Source of the DNA: Pseudoxanthomonas mexicana
GTDB lineage: Bacteria > Pseudomonadota > Gammaproteobacteria > Xanthomonadales > Xanthomonadaceae
Assembly: GCF_010093385.1 (NCBI RefSeq)
Contig: NZ_PDWV01000010.1
Location: 19,806-83,805 of the forward strand
Direction of reading: 5' to 3'
DNA: 64,000 bases
Part shown: positions 54,561 through 62,630 of the stretch, piece by piece
Layout of the letters: each line of letters opens with the position of its first letter
How positions within the stretch are numbered: the stretch's first letter is position 1
The notes under the pieces: model-generated
Told to the model about the DNA's origin: nothing
Database searches by the model: none
The model's input: only the letters and a program-made list of their open reading frames with translations
Program-made: the position numbers and the translations under genes

Positions 54561-55814
54561 GTCGAAGGCCAGCAGGTCGTGCCCGGTGGCCGCGCGCACC
54601 ACGCGGCGGTACAGCACGTTGCCGCTGCCTCCGTTGGTCAGTGCGACCAGCGCGCGCTGGCCGCGGGCGTCGCCCAGGGCGAAGTTATTGAAGATGCCGC
54701 CGTTGCTGCCCGAGTGGTAGAATACCGGGCCGCGCGGGGTGGCTTCCAGATTCCAGCCCAGGCCCTTGTCGGTCCAACGGCCGGGCACGTCGATCTGCTT
54801 CGTCAGCATCGTCGTGCGCGTGGCCTCGCTGATCTGCCAGGATGCGCGCGGCGTGCGCACCATCAGTGCCATGAAGCGCGCGTAGTCGGAAGGCGTGGTG
54901 CGCAGACTGGCGGCCGCGTTGGCCAGTATGTCCCCGGGCCAGTTCACCACGCCTTTCGGCGTGATGGCCTGCACCTCGGGCAGTGCGCGCTGGGCGTCTT
55001 CGTACCGCCATGCCGACAGCGGCTTGCCCCAGCGGTCTGCGACGGTCTGCGCCGCGTTCCATGTCTCGCGCAGCATCTGCGGCGGCATGCCGGCTTCTTC
55101 GTCCTCGACTGCGCGATGGCCGTAGACCGAGCGCGCGGCGAGATCCTTGCTCCACGTATAGCTGCTGTCGCGCATGCCGGCCGGACCGAACAGCAGGCGC
55201 TGCATCGATTCGTCCAGGCTCTCACCGGTGAGCCTCTCCACGACCAACTGCAGCCAGAAGATCGCTTCGCCCGAATAGTCGATGCGCGTGCCGGGCTTCG
55301 CGGCCGGGACGAGCTTCTCGTGGGCCGGATCCTTGCGCCAGTTCGGCATGCCGGTGGAATGGCGCAGCACGTCCCGCGCGGTGACCAGGTCCACCCACGG
55401 ATGGTCGGCCAGGTAGTCCACCCGCCGATAGCGCACCAGCGGCGCGTCCAGGTCGATCACGCCCTGGTCTGCCAGCTGCAGCACCAGGTAGGCGAACACC
55501 GGCTTGCTCAGCGAGGCATCCTCGAACAGCGTGTCGTCCGCCACCGGCGCCCGGGTCTCCGCGTTCGTCACGCCCAGGTTGCGCGCCCATACCACCTCGC
55601 CCCGCTCCACGACGGCCATGCCGATGGCCGGCACGCGCAGGGCCTGCATCAGGCGCGGCAGGTCGGCCAGGAAGGTGTCGGGCGGGATCCAGCCAGCGCC
55701 ATCGTCGCAGGCGGCGGAAGCGGAGTGTGGCCAGGCCATGGCAGCGAGCGGCGTAATGGCGAGGGCGGTCAGCCAGCAGCGGCGCTGGGGGGAAAAAGGA
55801 GGAATCGTCGTCAT
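54555..55814 (-). CDS. Class C beta-lactamase-like serine hydrolase, exported
   Basis: This 419-residue protein begins MTTIPPFSPQRRCWLTALAITPL, a signal peptide with a twin-Arg-like RR, cleaved near SASA. The S-x-x-K nucleophile motif is in FEDASLSKPVFAYL, Y-x-N-like in RIDYSGEAIFWLQL and the third motif in FYHSGSNGG (H-S-G). The family includes esterases, D-amino-acid peptidases and penicillin-binding-type enzymes. True beta-lactamase activity cannot be inferred. Confidence 0.88.
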   Translation of the reverse strand: MTTIPPFSPQRRCWLTALAITPLAAMAWPHSASAACDDGAGWIPPDTFLADLPRLMQALRVPAIGMAVVERGEVVWARNLGVTNAETRAPVADDTLFEDASLSKPVFAYLVLQLADQGVIDLDAPLVRYRRVDYLADHPWVDLVTARDVLRHSTGMPNWRKDPAHEKLVPAAKPGTRIDYSGEAIFWLQLVVERLTGESLDESMQRLLFGPAGMRDSSYTWSKDLAARSVYGHRAVEDEEAGMPPQMLRETWNAAQTVADRWGKPLSAWRYEDAQRALPEVQAITPKGVVNWPGDILANAAASLRTTPSDYARFMALMVRTPRASWQISEATRTTMLTKQIDVPGRWTDKGLGWNLEATPRGPVFYHSGSNGGIFNNFALGDARGQRALVALTNGGSGNVLYRRVVRAATGHDLLAFDL

Positions 55815-55903
55815 GCTTACCTGTCCACGCGCTGGGGCTCCCAGTCAGGAGACGGACAGAAGGGCAAGAGCCCGCACTCCAGGTGCGCGGCCTGATGTCC
55901 TCG

Positions 55904-57577
55904 TCAGCGCTTGGCCGAGCCCTCCTCCAAGGGCTGCTTCAAAAGTTCCAGAACGCGGGTCCATCGTTGGTCACGCGCATAACGCAAGAAGCCTTTGCCT
56001 TGGTCGTCCATATGCCAATCCGAGCCCGACGCGAGCAGCAGCAGGGCGACGTCCTCGTCCTGGGCGCCTCCCAATGCCGGCAGGTCGTATTCGCCCTTGG
56101 TCGAGGGATCCAAGCCTTGTGCGAGCACGAAACGGACGAACGCGATGTCGCTTGCCTCCACCGCGATGTGCAGCAGCGAATCGCCGTTCGCCGCACGGGC
56201 ATCCAGGGGGGCACCCTTGTCGGCCAGCCATTTTGCAATGGCCAGGCCTTCCCACTCGTCATCACCGTAAGGTTTATCCAGCAGCATGACGACCGAGGTG
56301 GCCACGATGCGTCGTGCGTCGTCGTCATCTTCATCCTGATACATAAGTGAGGGCCTGATCGAATCGCTCGCGTTCCAGATCGCCCGCACGGACGCCCGCC
56401 TGCCGCCTTGGATGGCGGCCCGGAATGCGCGATCCAGCTTCCCGCGATCAAGGCGTCCACCCTCGCGCAGCACGCCCTTCGCCATCAAGGGCTGGACCAG
56501 GGCCACGCGTCCGAGCCGCAGCGCGGACACGAACACCTCCATCTCGTCGAGCGCGTGCTCTGGCGTGGGCCTCAACGCCGTCTGGCCGCCGCGCAAGGGG
56601 GAACCCAGTTCAATGGCGCGCAGCATGGCGTGCTCGTCAAAACCCTTACGATTGCCAATGGCCCGGACCAACAGATCCGCCCCGGCCTGGGATCGGAAAT
56701 CGAAGCCTGCCTGTTGCAGATGTTCCATGGCGAATGCCGAAAGCTCGGTCCATTCCCGTGCACGGGAAACCTTGTCCACGGCGTCCTCCACGCGCTGCAC
56801 GGCCCGAGGCATGCCGACCATGCGACCCACGTAGTCGGTAATGACATGGCGTTGGCCGCCAAGTTCGATACTCAGGCAGTAGGTCGGATTGTCGGTGATC
56901 CCCGCCATGTATTCTGCATCCGTCGACCAAAGATCTTCCTGGCGAACCTGGTCGAGCAATGCACGGACGTCGTCGACGGGGATGCGGTACTCGTGCCGAC
57001 CCTCCACATCGACATGCCCTTCGCCCGTATAGACGACGCGGCCATCTCCGTGGATTTCTACCGAATAGATCGGGCACCATCCGAAACACCCACTGCGCGA
57101 CAACATGATGCGAAAGCTGTCCAACGGGGCTTCAGGCAGGGGTCGATGCACTGAAGGCGCCCGTTCCTCCCATACCTCCTCCCTGACGATAGCTGGCACC
57201 CGCTTGCCCTCCCGCGAGAACGGTGCGTAACGCCGTTGCGCGATGTCTGCCAGCAAGGCCTGACGTTGTGGAGTGGTCGCTATCGGGGTCCCGAAATCAT
57301 CCGTGGTTTCGTGGCACACGATGCGGCCTTCAGCATCCACTCGCAGCAGCAATCTGTAGCCCCACGTTTTGGGGTACTCGTTTGCTGCATATGTCGGCGT
57401 GGGAAAGTCGAAACGTCGGTGACGCTGAACTTCTTCGTACGTCGGCCTTACTCCGGCCAGTTGCGCGGGCTGACAGGCTGGCAGTGATGCTGTTGCCGTA
57501 GCGTGGGGCGCCTCTTCGCCAGAACAGCCCACGATCAACAGCACGCCAAAACTAACCCCTACGCAAAACCACTTCAT
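55904..57577 (-). CDS. DUF6438/ankyrin-repeat lipoprotein
   Basis: This 557-residue protein has a lipoprotein signal (LLIVGCSG). An N-terminal DUF6438 domain (SFRIMLSRSGCFGWCPIYSVEIHGDGRVVYTGEGHV) is followed by a helical region and three to four ankyrin-like repeats (MAKGVLREGGRLD, then GAPLDARAANGDSLLHIAVEASDIAFVRFVLAQGLDP). It is less GC-rich than its neighbours and uses more TTG and AAT codons, which could indicate recent acquisition. The function is unknown; ankyrin repeats suggest protein binding at the envelope. Confidence 0.85.
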   Translation of the reverse strand: MKWFCVGVSFGVLLIVGCSGEEAPHATATASLPACQPAQLAGVRPTYEEVQRHRRFDFPTPTYAANEYPKTWGYRLLLRVDAEGRIVCHETTDDFGTPIATTPQRQALLADIAQRRYAPFSREGKRVPAIVREEVWEERAPSVHRPLPEAPLDSFRIMLSRSGCFGWCPIYSVEIHGDGRVVYTGEGHVDVEGRHEYRIPVDDVRALLDQVRQEDLWSTDAEYMAGITDNPTYCLSIELGGQRHVITDYVGRMVGMPRAVQRVEDAVDKVSRAREWTELSAFAMEHLQQAGFDFRSQAGADLLVRAIGNRKGFDEHAMLRAIELGSPLRGGQTALRPTPEHALDEMEVFVSALRLGRVALVQPLMAKGVLREGGRLDRGKLDRAFRAAIQGGRRASVRAIWNASDSIRPSLMYQDEDDDDARRIVATSVVMLLDKPYGDDEWEGLAIAKWLADKGAPLDARAANGDSLLHIAVEASDIAFVRFVLAQGLDPSTKGEYDLPALGGAQDEDVALLLLASGSDWHMDDQGKGFLRYARDQRWTRVLELLKQPLEEGSAKR

Positions 57578-57732
57578 GTGCTATTCCTTGACGTGGGTGG
57601 CAGCATACTCGCCACGTGACGGGCCTTCGTTGTGCGTGAACGAAGCGTGCCATCACGTCTCCGGGACGAACGCCAGTATCCCCATTCCAACATCAGCGCG
57701 CCGACCGCGAGCCCAACAAGCGAATCCAACCG

Positions 57733-58149
57733 TCAATCCTGCGCGATCGCCGGCGGCAACGGCGGCGCCGGCGTCGGCCGGCCGAGCGGGTCGAGCGCGA
57801 TCATCACGAAATGCCCGCGCGTGCACAGCTTGCGCTCGCCGGTCAGCAGGTTCTCGGTGATGACTTCCACGTCGACGTTCATCGAACTGCGGCCCACCTT
57901 CACCACGCGCGCCACCACTTCGACAAGATCGCCCTTGTGGATGGGCTGGTTGAAATCCACCTGCTCCGAGCGCGCGGTGACCACGGTGGTGCGAGCATAG
58001 CGGGAGGCGACGATGAAGGCGGACATGTCCATCCACGCCAGCGCCTGCCCGCCGAACAGCGTGCCCAGGTGGTTGGTGTGGTCGGGGAAGACCATGTGCA
58101 GCAGGCGCGCCTCGGTCGGGCGCGCTTCGGCGTTGGCCAGTTCGGTCAT
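57733..58149 (-). CDS. Acyl-CoA thioesterase (hotdog fold)
   Basis: This 138-residue protein has the YciA/BFIT-type hotdog pattern: LLHMVFPDHTNHLGTLFGGQALAWMDMSAFIVASRYART with the catalytic Asn/Asp-Gly loop, then SEQVDFNQPIHKGDLVEVVARVVKVGRSSMNVDVEV. It hydrolyses acyl-CoA esters in the cytoplasm; chain-length preference cannot be seen. The start ATG lies past a longer frame that crosses the adjacent repeat. Confidence 0.9.
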   Translation of the reverse strand: MTELANAEARPTEARLLHMVFPDHTNHLGTLFGGQALAWMDMSAFIVASRYARTTVVTARSEQVDFNQPIHKGDLVEVVARVVKVGRSSMNVDVEVITENLLTGERKLCTRGHFVMIALDPLGRPTPAPPLPPAIAQD

Positions 58150-58209
58150 GGTGGTGCTCCGGTTAGCGTGCTCCCGGCGTGAGCATAGCGCGCCGGATGT
58201 TGTGCTGGT

Positions 58210-58358
58210 GTAGGAGCGACGTGAGTCGCGACCGCATGAACGAATGCCCGGAATACCCGATGGGTCACCTGTGACGTAGTGCTTGGTGCCGACATTCGAG
58301 GGGTGGCGCAGCGACATGAGGTTCCATTGCCGCGGTCGCGACTGACGTCGCTCCTACA
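58210..58358. repeat. REP-like inverted pair, family A copy 7
   Basis: The left arm (58211-58233) is of the GTGAGT subtype and the right arm (58334-58357) of the GTCAGT subtype, the only pair in the window that mixes the two standard subtypes. The spacer is about 100 bp. It lies between two tandem minus-strand genes. Confidence 0.88.
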
Positions 58359-58369
58359 GAGAGCGCATG

Positions 58370-59389
58370 CTAGAACGCGTGGTCGAAGCCGACTTCGCCC
58401 TGCACGCCCAGCTGGTAGGCCGAGACCCGGCGCTCGAAGAAGTTGGTCAGCTCCTGCACGTCCTGCAGCTCCATGAAGGGCAGCGGGTTGCGCACGTCGT
58501 AGCGCTTGGGCATGCCGAGCTTGGCGAAGTGCTGGTCCGCGCAGTGCTGCAGGTACTGGCGCATGTCGCGCGTGGAGATCCCCGCCACGCCGCCGGACAG
58601 CACGTCCTCGGCGAACTGAACCTCGCACTCGATGGCTTCTTCCAGCATGTCGTAGACCTGCTGCTGCATGACGTCGTCGAACAGGTCCGGCTCTTCCTCG
58701 CGCACCGTGCGCACGCACTCGAACGCGAACTCCATGTGGCAGCTCTCGTCGCGGAACACCCAGTTGGTGCCGCTGGCCAGGCCCGGGAGCAGTCCGCGCG
58801 AGCGGAAGTAGTACACGTAGGCGAACGCGGCGAAGAAGAACAGGCCCTCGATGCAGGCGGCGAAGCAGATCTGGTTGAGCAGGAATTGTCGGCGGTGGTC
58901 GCGCGTCTCGATCCGCTTCAGGTCCTGAATACTGTCGATCCACTTGAAGCAGAAGTCGGCCTTCTTCTTGATCGCCGGGATGTTCTCCACCGCCGCGAAC
59001 GCCTTGAAGCGCTCCGCCGGGTCGGGCAGGTAGTTGTCCAGCAGCGTCAGGTAGAACTGCACGTGCAGCGCTTCTTCGTAGAGTTGCCGCGACAGGTACA
59101 TGCGCGCCTCGGGCGCGTTGAGGTGCTGGTACAGGTTCAGCACCAGGTTGTTCGACACGATGGAATCGCCGGTGGCGAAGAACGCGACCAGCCGGTGGAT
59201 CAGGTGGCGGTCGGCCGGCGTCATCTTCGCATGCAGGTCGGTGATGTCGATCTGGAAGTTGATCTCCTCCACCGTCCATGTGTTCTTGATCGCGTCGCGG
59301 TACATGTCATAGAACTGCGGATAGCGCATCGGGCGCAGCGTCAGTTCGAAACCGGGGTCTAGCAGCATCTGCTTGGGTTGGGCGGACAT
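58370..59389 (-). CDS. nrdB: Class Ia ribonucleotide-diphosphate reductase, beta subunit
   Basis: This 339-residue protein has the diiron-site ligands in FFATGDSIV (Asp), YEEALHVQFY (Glu and His), CIEGLFFFAAF (Glu) and RDESCHMEF (Glu, His). The radical Tyr is at His+4 in EALHVQFY, the same spacing as E. coli Y122. It supplies the tyrosyl radical to NrdA. AGGA precedes the ATG by about seven bases. It is the second gene of the operon, 120 bp after nrdA, which carries the riboswitch-controlled leader. Confidence 0.95.
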   Translation of the reverse strand: MSAQPKQMLLDPGFELTLRPMRYPQFYDMYRDAIKNTWTVEEINFQIDITDLHAKMTPADRHLIHRLVAFFATGDSIVSNNLVLNLYQHLNAPEARMYLSRQLYEEALHVQFYLTLLDNYLPDPAERFKAFAAVENIPAIKKKADFCFKWIDSIQDLKRIETRDHRRQFLLNQICFAACIEGLFFFAAFAYVYYFRSRGLLPGLASGTNWVFRDESCHMEFAFECVRTVREEEPDLFDDVMQQQVYDMLEEAIECEVQFAEDVLSGGVAGISTRDMRQYLQHCADQHFAKLGMPKRYDVRNPLPFMELQDVQELTNFFERRVSAYQLGVQGEVGFDHAF

Positions 59390-59509
59390 GGTGTTTCCTG
59401 TGCGGCACGCCGTCGGCGACGGCGCGCCATGAGTGAGGGAGTGGCGCATCCGTGCGCCCGGCACGTCCCTGTGCCGTGATCCGTCGGGGATACCGACGTG
59501 GGAGAGGCC

Positions 59510-61936
59510 TTACTGGCAGGCCTCGCAGGCTTCCGGGTTCTCCAGCGAGCAGGCGATGGCTTCGGTCGACGTGTATTCGCGCTTGGGCGAGGCTGCGGCC
59601 GTGCTGACCGTGGTCTTCGCGATCTTCGTCGCCGGGCGCGAGCGCAGGTAGTAGGTGGTCTTGATGCCCCGCTTCCAGGCGTACATGTACATGGACGACA
59701 TCGCACCGATGTTCGGGCTTTCCATGAACAGGTTGAGCGAGGCCGACTGGTCGATGAAGGCGCCACGGTCGGCGGCCATGTCGATCAGCGAGCGCATCGG
59801 CAGTTCCCACGCCGTGCGGTAGACCTGCTGCAGCGTGTACGGGATCTGGGGGATGCCCTGGATGGAGCCTTCCGCCAGTTTGATCGCGTCGCGGATTTCG
59901 GGCGTCCACAGGCCGAGCTTCTTCAGCTCGTCCACCAGGTAGCGGTTGACCTGCAGGAAGTCGCCCGACAGCGTCTCGCGCTTGAACAGGTTGGACACCT
60001 GCGGTTCCACGCACTCGTAGCAGCCGGCGATCGAGGCGATGGTGGCAGTCGGTGCGATGGCGATCAGCAGCGAGTTGCGCAGGCCGTGTTCCCTGATCCG
60101 CGCGCGCAACGCGTCCCAGCGCTCGGTATCCTCCGGCGTGATGTTCCAGGCGTCGAACTGCAGTTCGCCGTTGGCGGCGCGGGTGTCGGCGAAGGACGGG
60201 TGCCGGCCGCGTTCCTGCGCCAGTTCCACCGAGGTATCCAGCGCGTGGAAGTAGATGGTCTCGGCGATCTTCGCCGACAGCGTGCGTGCCTCGGTGCTGT
60301 CGAACGGCAGGCGGAGCTTGAAGAACCCGTCCTGCAGGCCCATGCAGCCCAGGCCGACCGGGCGCCAGCGCAGGTTGCCGCGGCGGGCGGTTTCGATGGG
60401 ATAGAAGTTCAGGTCGATCACGCGGTCCAGCTGGCGCACGGCCAGGCGGACGGTTTCGGCGAGCTTGTCGAAATCGAAGTATCCGTCCTCGTCGAAATGG
60501 CGGGCCAGGTTGATCGAGCCCAGGTTGCACACCGCCGTTTCCTCGGCCGAGGTGACCTCGAGGATCTCGGTGCACAGGTTGGACAGGTGGATGACATTGC
60601 CCGCGCGCAGCGTCTGGTTGCTGGCCGCGTTGCACTTGTCCTTGAACGTCATCCAGCCGTTGCCGGTCTCGGCCAGCGTGCGCATCATCCGGCCGTACAG
60701 CTTGCGGGCCGGGATGGTCTTGACGGCCTTGCCCTGCAGTTCCGCCTGCGTGTACGCCAGCTCGAACGCGGCACCGTACAGGTCGGTCAGTTCCGGCACC
60801 ACGCGCGGATCGAACAGCGACCAGTCCTGGTCGGCCTCGACGCGCTTCATGAACAGGTCCGGCACCCAGTTGGCCAGGTTGAGGTTGTGCGTGCGGCGCG
60901 CTTCGTCGCCGGTGTTGTCGCGCAGCTCCAGGAAGTCCTCGATGTCGGCATGCCAGGTTTCCAGGTACACGCAGGCCGCGCCCTTGCGCTTGCCGCCCTG
61001 GTTGACCGCCGCGACCGAGGAATCCAGCGTCTTCAGCCACGGCACGATGCCGTTGCTGTGGCCGTTGGTGGACTTGATCAGCGAGCCGCGCGAACGCACG
61101 CGGGTGTAGCTCACGCCGATGCCGCCGCTGAACTTGCTCAGCTGGGCGATGTCGCCGTACTTGGCATAGATGGATTCCAGCGTGTCCTGCGGCGAGTCCA
61201 GCAGGAAGCACGACGACAACTGCTCGTGCGTGGTGCCGCTGTTGAACAGCGTCGGCGAGCTGGGCAGGTAGTCCAGGTGGCCCATGCGGCGGTACAGCGC
61301 CAGCGCTTCCGGCACGTCTTCGCTCAGCGCGCAGGCGATGCGCAGGAAGAACTGCTGCGGCGTCTCGATCACCTTGCGGGTGTGCGGATGGCGCAGCAGG
61401 TAGCGGTCGTACAGCGTGCGCAGACCGAAGTAGTCGAAGTGCAGGTCGAGCGAGGCATCCAGCGCATCGTTGAGCTTGCGCGCATTGGTCTGCACGAAGT
61501 TCAGCAGGCGGTCGTTGATCAGGCCGACCTCGTGGCCGCGGGTGACCGACTGCGAGAACGCGTGGATCTCCTGGCCGGTGACCTCCTTGGTGATGTAGGC
61601 GGCCAGCAGGCGCGCGGCCAGGCGGCTGTACTCGGGTTCTTCACCGGTCAGCAGCGCGGCGGTGCGGATGGAGAGCTCGTCCAGTTCGCGCGTGCTGGCG
61701 CCGTCGTACAGGCCGGAGATGGTGCGGGTGGCCACGCGCATCGGGTCGATGGCGTGCAGGCCTTCGCAGTTGCGCTGCACCGCGCGCACGATCTTGTTGA
61801 GGTCCACCGGCTCGCGGCTGCCGTTGCGCTTGGTCACGCTCATCGCGGTGGCGGTGGGCGGCGGCGTCAGCGAGAACGCGTCTTTCTGGGACGGAGCGGT
61901 GCCGGCGTCGGCGACGGCGCTGTCGATCTGGGTCAC
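59510..61936 (-). CDS. nrdA: Class Ia ribonucleotide-diphosphate reductase, alpha subunit
   Basis: This 808-residue protein has an N-terminal ATP-cone (VTKRNGSREPVDLNKIVRAVQRN). The catalytic barrel shows the redox Cys in LSSCFLLD, the active-site Cys in HLSNLCTEIL with Glu, and the partner Cys in AVCNLGSINLA. The C-terminal CxxC (EACEACQ) accepts electrons from thioredoxin. The GTG start is preceded by GGAGG at a good spacing (61943-61947); earlier codons lie in the riboswitch. The enzyme makes deoxynucleotides aerobically without B12. Its leader contains a cobalamin riboswitch. Confidence 0.96.
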   Translation of the reverse strand: MTQIDSAVADAGTAPSQKDAFSLTPPPTATAMSVTKRNGSREPVDLNKIVRAVQRNCEGLHAIDPMRVATRTISGLYDGASTRELDELSIRTAALLTGEEPEYSRLAARLLAAYITKEVTGQEIHAFSQSVTRGHEVGLINDRLLNFVQTNARKLNDALDASLDLHFDYFGLRTLYDRYLLRHPHTRKVIETPQQFFLRIACALSEDVPEALALYRRMGHLDYLPSSPTLFNSGTTHEQLSSCFLLDSPQDTLESIYAKYGDIAQLSKFSGGIGVSYTRVRSRGSLIKSTNGHSNGIVPWLKTLDSSVAAVNQGGKRKGAACVYLETWHADIEDFLELRDNTGDEARRTHNLNLANWVPDLFMKRVEADQDWSLFDPRVVPELTDLYGAAFELAYTQAELQGKAVKTIPARKLYGRMMRTLAETGNGWMTFKDKCNAASNQTLRAGNVIHLSNLCTEILEVTSAEETAVCNLGSINLARHFDEDGYFDFDKLAETVRLAVRQLDRVIDLNFYPIETARRGNLRWRPVGLGCMGLQDGFFKLRLPFDSTEARTLSAKIAETIYFHALDTSVELAQERGRHPSFADTRAANGELQFDAWNITPEDTERWDALRARIREHGLRNSLLIAIAPTATIASIAGCYECVEPQVSNLFKRETLSGDFLQVNRYLVDELKKLGLWTPEIRDAIKLAEGSIQGIPQIPYTLQQVYRTAWELPMRSLIDMAADRGAFIDQSASLNLFMESPNIGAMSSMYMYAWKRGIKTTYYLRSRPATKIAKTTVSTAAASPKREYTSTEAIACSLENPEACEACQ

Positions 61937-61942
61937 GAGAAT

Positions 61943-62004
61943 CCTCCATGCGTGGTGCACGCGGCGGCCCGTCCCTCGCGGGGCTGCGCAAGGCCGGATG
62001 GAGG
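61943..62004 (-). promoter_or_regulatory. Possible anti-Shine-Dalgarno pairing in the nrdA leader
   Basis: The nrdA ribosome-binding site ATGGAGG (61943-61949, read on the minus strand) is exactly complementary to CCTCCAT 48 bases upstream (61998-62004). A 7-bp pair could hide the site in the repressed state of the riboswitch. This is predicted from sequence only. Confidence 0.4.
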
Positions 62005-62129
62005 TCAACAGTGGGGAAGCGGCGTCGCAGGAGACGCGACCGCGCAGACGGACTGCGGGCGCCCTGCTTCGCCAGCCCTCTCCCCCCGGAGATTCCGCGG
62101 CCGGCACCGCGCGGTGTGCATCGCGCGGC

Positions 62130-62322
62130 TGTCGGCAGGTCTTCGGACTCATGGGCGCGAAGGGCGAGCCTTCTTCCTACATCCGCCGCTTCCCAAGGCA
62201 TGGCGCCTCAGTGCTGGTGGCGGGTTCGTTCCCAATTACCGCTGCGGGGCAGTGCCGGAGTGGCGCGAACGCGTCACCGGCTTCCCGTTTTAATCCCGTG
62301 GCTTGCGACCACCGGAACCGAC
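62130..62322 (-). promoter_or_regulatory. Cobalamin (B12) riboswitch in front of nrdA
   Basis: On the minus strand the leader shows the conserved order of the aptamer: GGGAAGCCGGTG (62275-62286), then CTCCGGCACTGCCCCGCAGCGGTAA, then CACTG with GGGAAGcgg, and the 3' B12 box ATGAGTCCGAAGACCTGCC (62134-62152). These match the family in both sequence and spacing. A perfect hairpin (CCGCGCG / CGCGCGG) follows directly at 62107-62128 and may be part of the expression platform. High B12 is expected to lower nrdAB expression. Confidence 0.93.
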
Positions 62323-62324
62323 GG

Positions 62325-62372
62325 CCACAACATAGTGGGGCAAGCAGGAAGCGTCAACACGAAATGTTGTGT
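62325..62372 (-). promoter_or_regulatory. nrdA promoter overlapped by two NrdR-box-like sites
   Basis: On the minus strand TTGACG (62352-62357) and TATGTT (62329-62334) are 17 bp apart; transcription would start near 62322, just before the riboswitch. A 16-bp site ACACAACATTTCGTGT (62357-62372) matches the NrdR consensus ACACWATATATWGTGT at 13 of 16 positions. A second, weaker site CCCCACTATGTTGTGG (62325-62340) matches at 11 of 16. They start exactly 32 bp apart, the spacing typical of paired NrdR boxes, and cover the -35 and -10 regions. Confidence 0.75.
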
Positions 62373-62415
62373 GGAACAGCGGCAGTCGGTGCCATGCGGG
62401 TTTCACGGTTTGGAT

Positions 62416-62627
62416 CCTTCTCCCCGCTGGGCGGGGAGAAGGTGCCCGAAGAGCCTGCCCCGTACTGGATACGGGGGCGGATGAGGGGCAGGCGCGGTGA
62501 CGATGCGTGCGTGAAGCGCTTTGGTATCAAGAATGCTGTTCCGATCCGACGCATTGGGTGCCCGGACTCCGTTCGCCCTCACCCGCCTTCGGCACCCTCT
62601 CCCCGCTGCGCAGGGAGAGGGGAAGGA
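62416..62627. repeat. Family B inverted pair, copy 2
   Basis: The left block (62416-62490) has CCTTCTCCCCGC, GCGGGGAGAAGGTGCCCG and CGGATGAGGGG. The right block (62571-62627) is its approximate reverse complement with CCCTCACCCGCCTTCGGC and CTGCGCAGGGAGAGGGG. It ends four bases before the hglS stop and begins upstream of the nrdA promoter. Its layout equals that of copy 1, which is 13.5 kb away. Confidence 0.8.
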
Positions 62628-62630
62628 GCA

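Noticed and set aside
40738..55814. Beta-lactamase resistance genes (two class C-like proteins)
   Set aside because: The third motif is H-x-G rather than K-T-G in both, which fits esterase or peptidase relatives; resistance cannot be claimed.
648..58358. CRISPR array
   Set aside because: The recurrent repeats are inverted pairs at scattered loci, without regularly spaced direct repeats or cas genes.
61937..62152. In-frame extension of nrdA upstream of the GTG
   Set aside because: It runs through the riboswitch aptamer and lacks a ribosome-binding site, whereas the GTG has GGAGG at a good distance.
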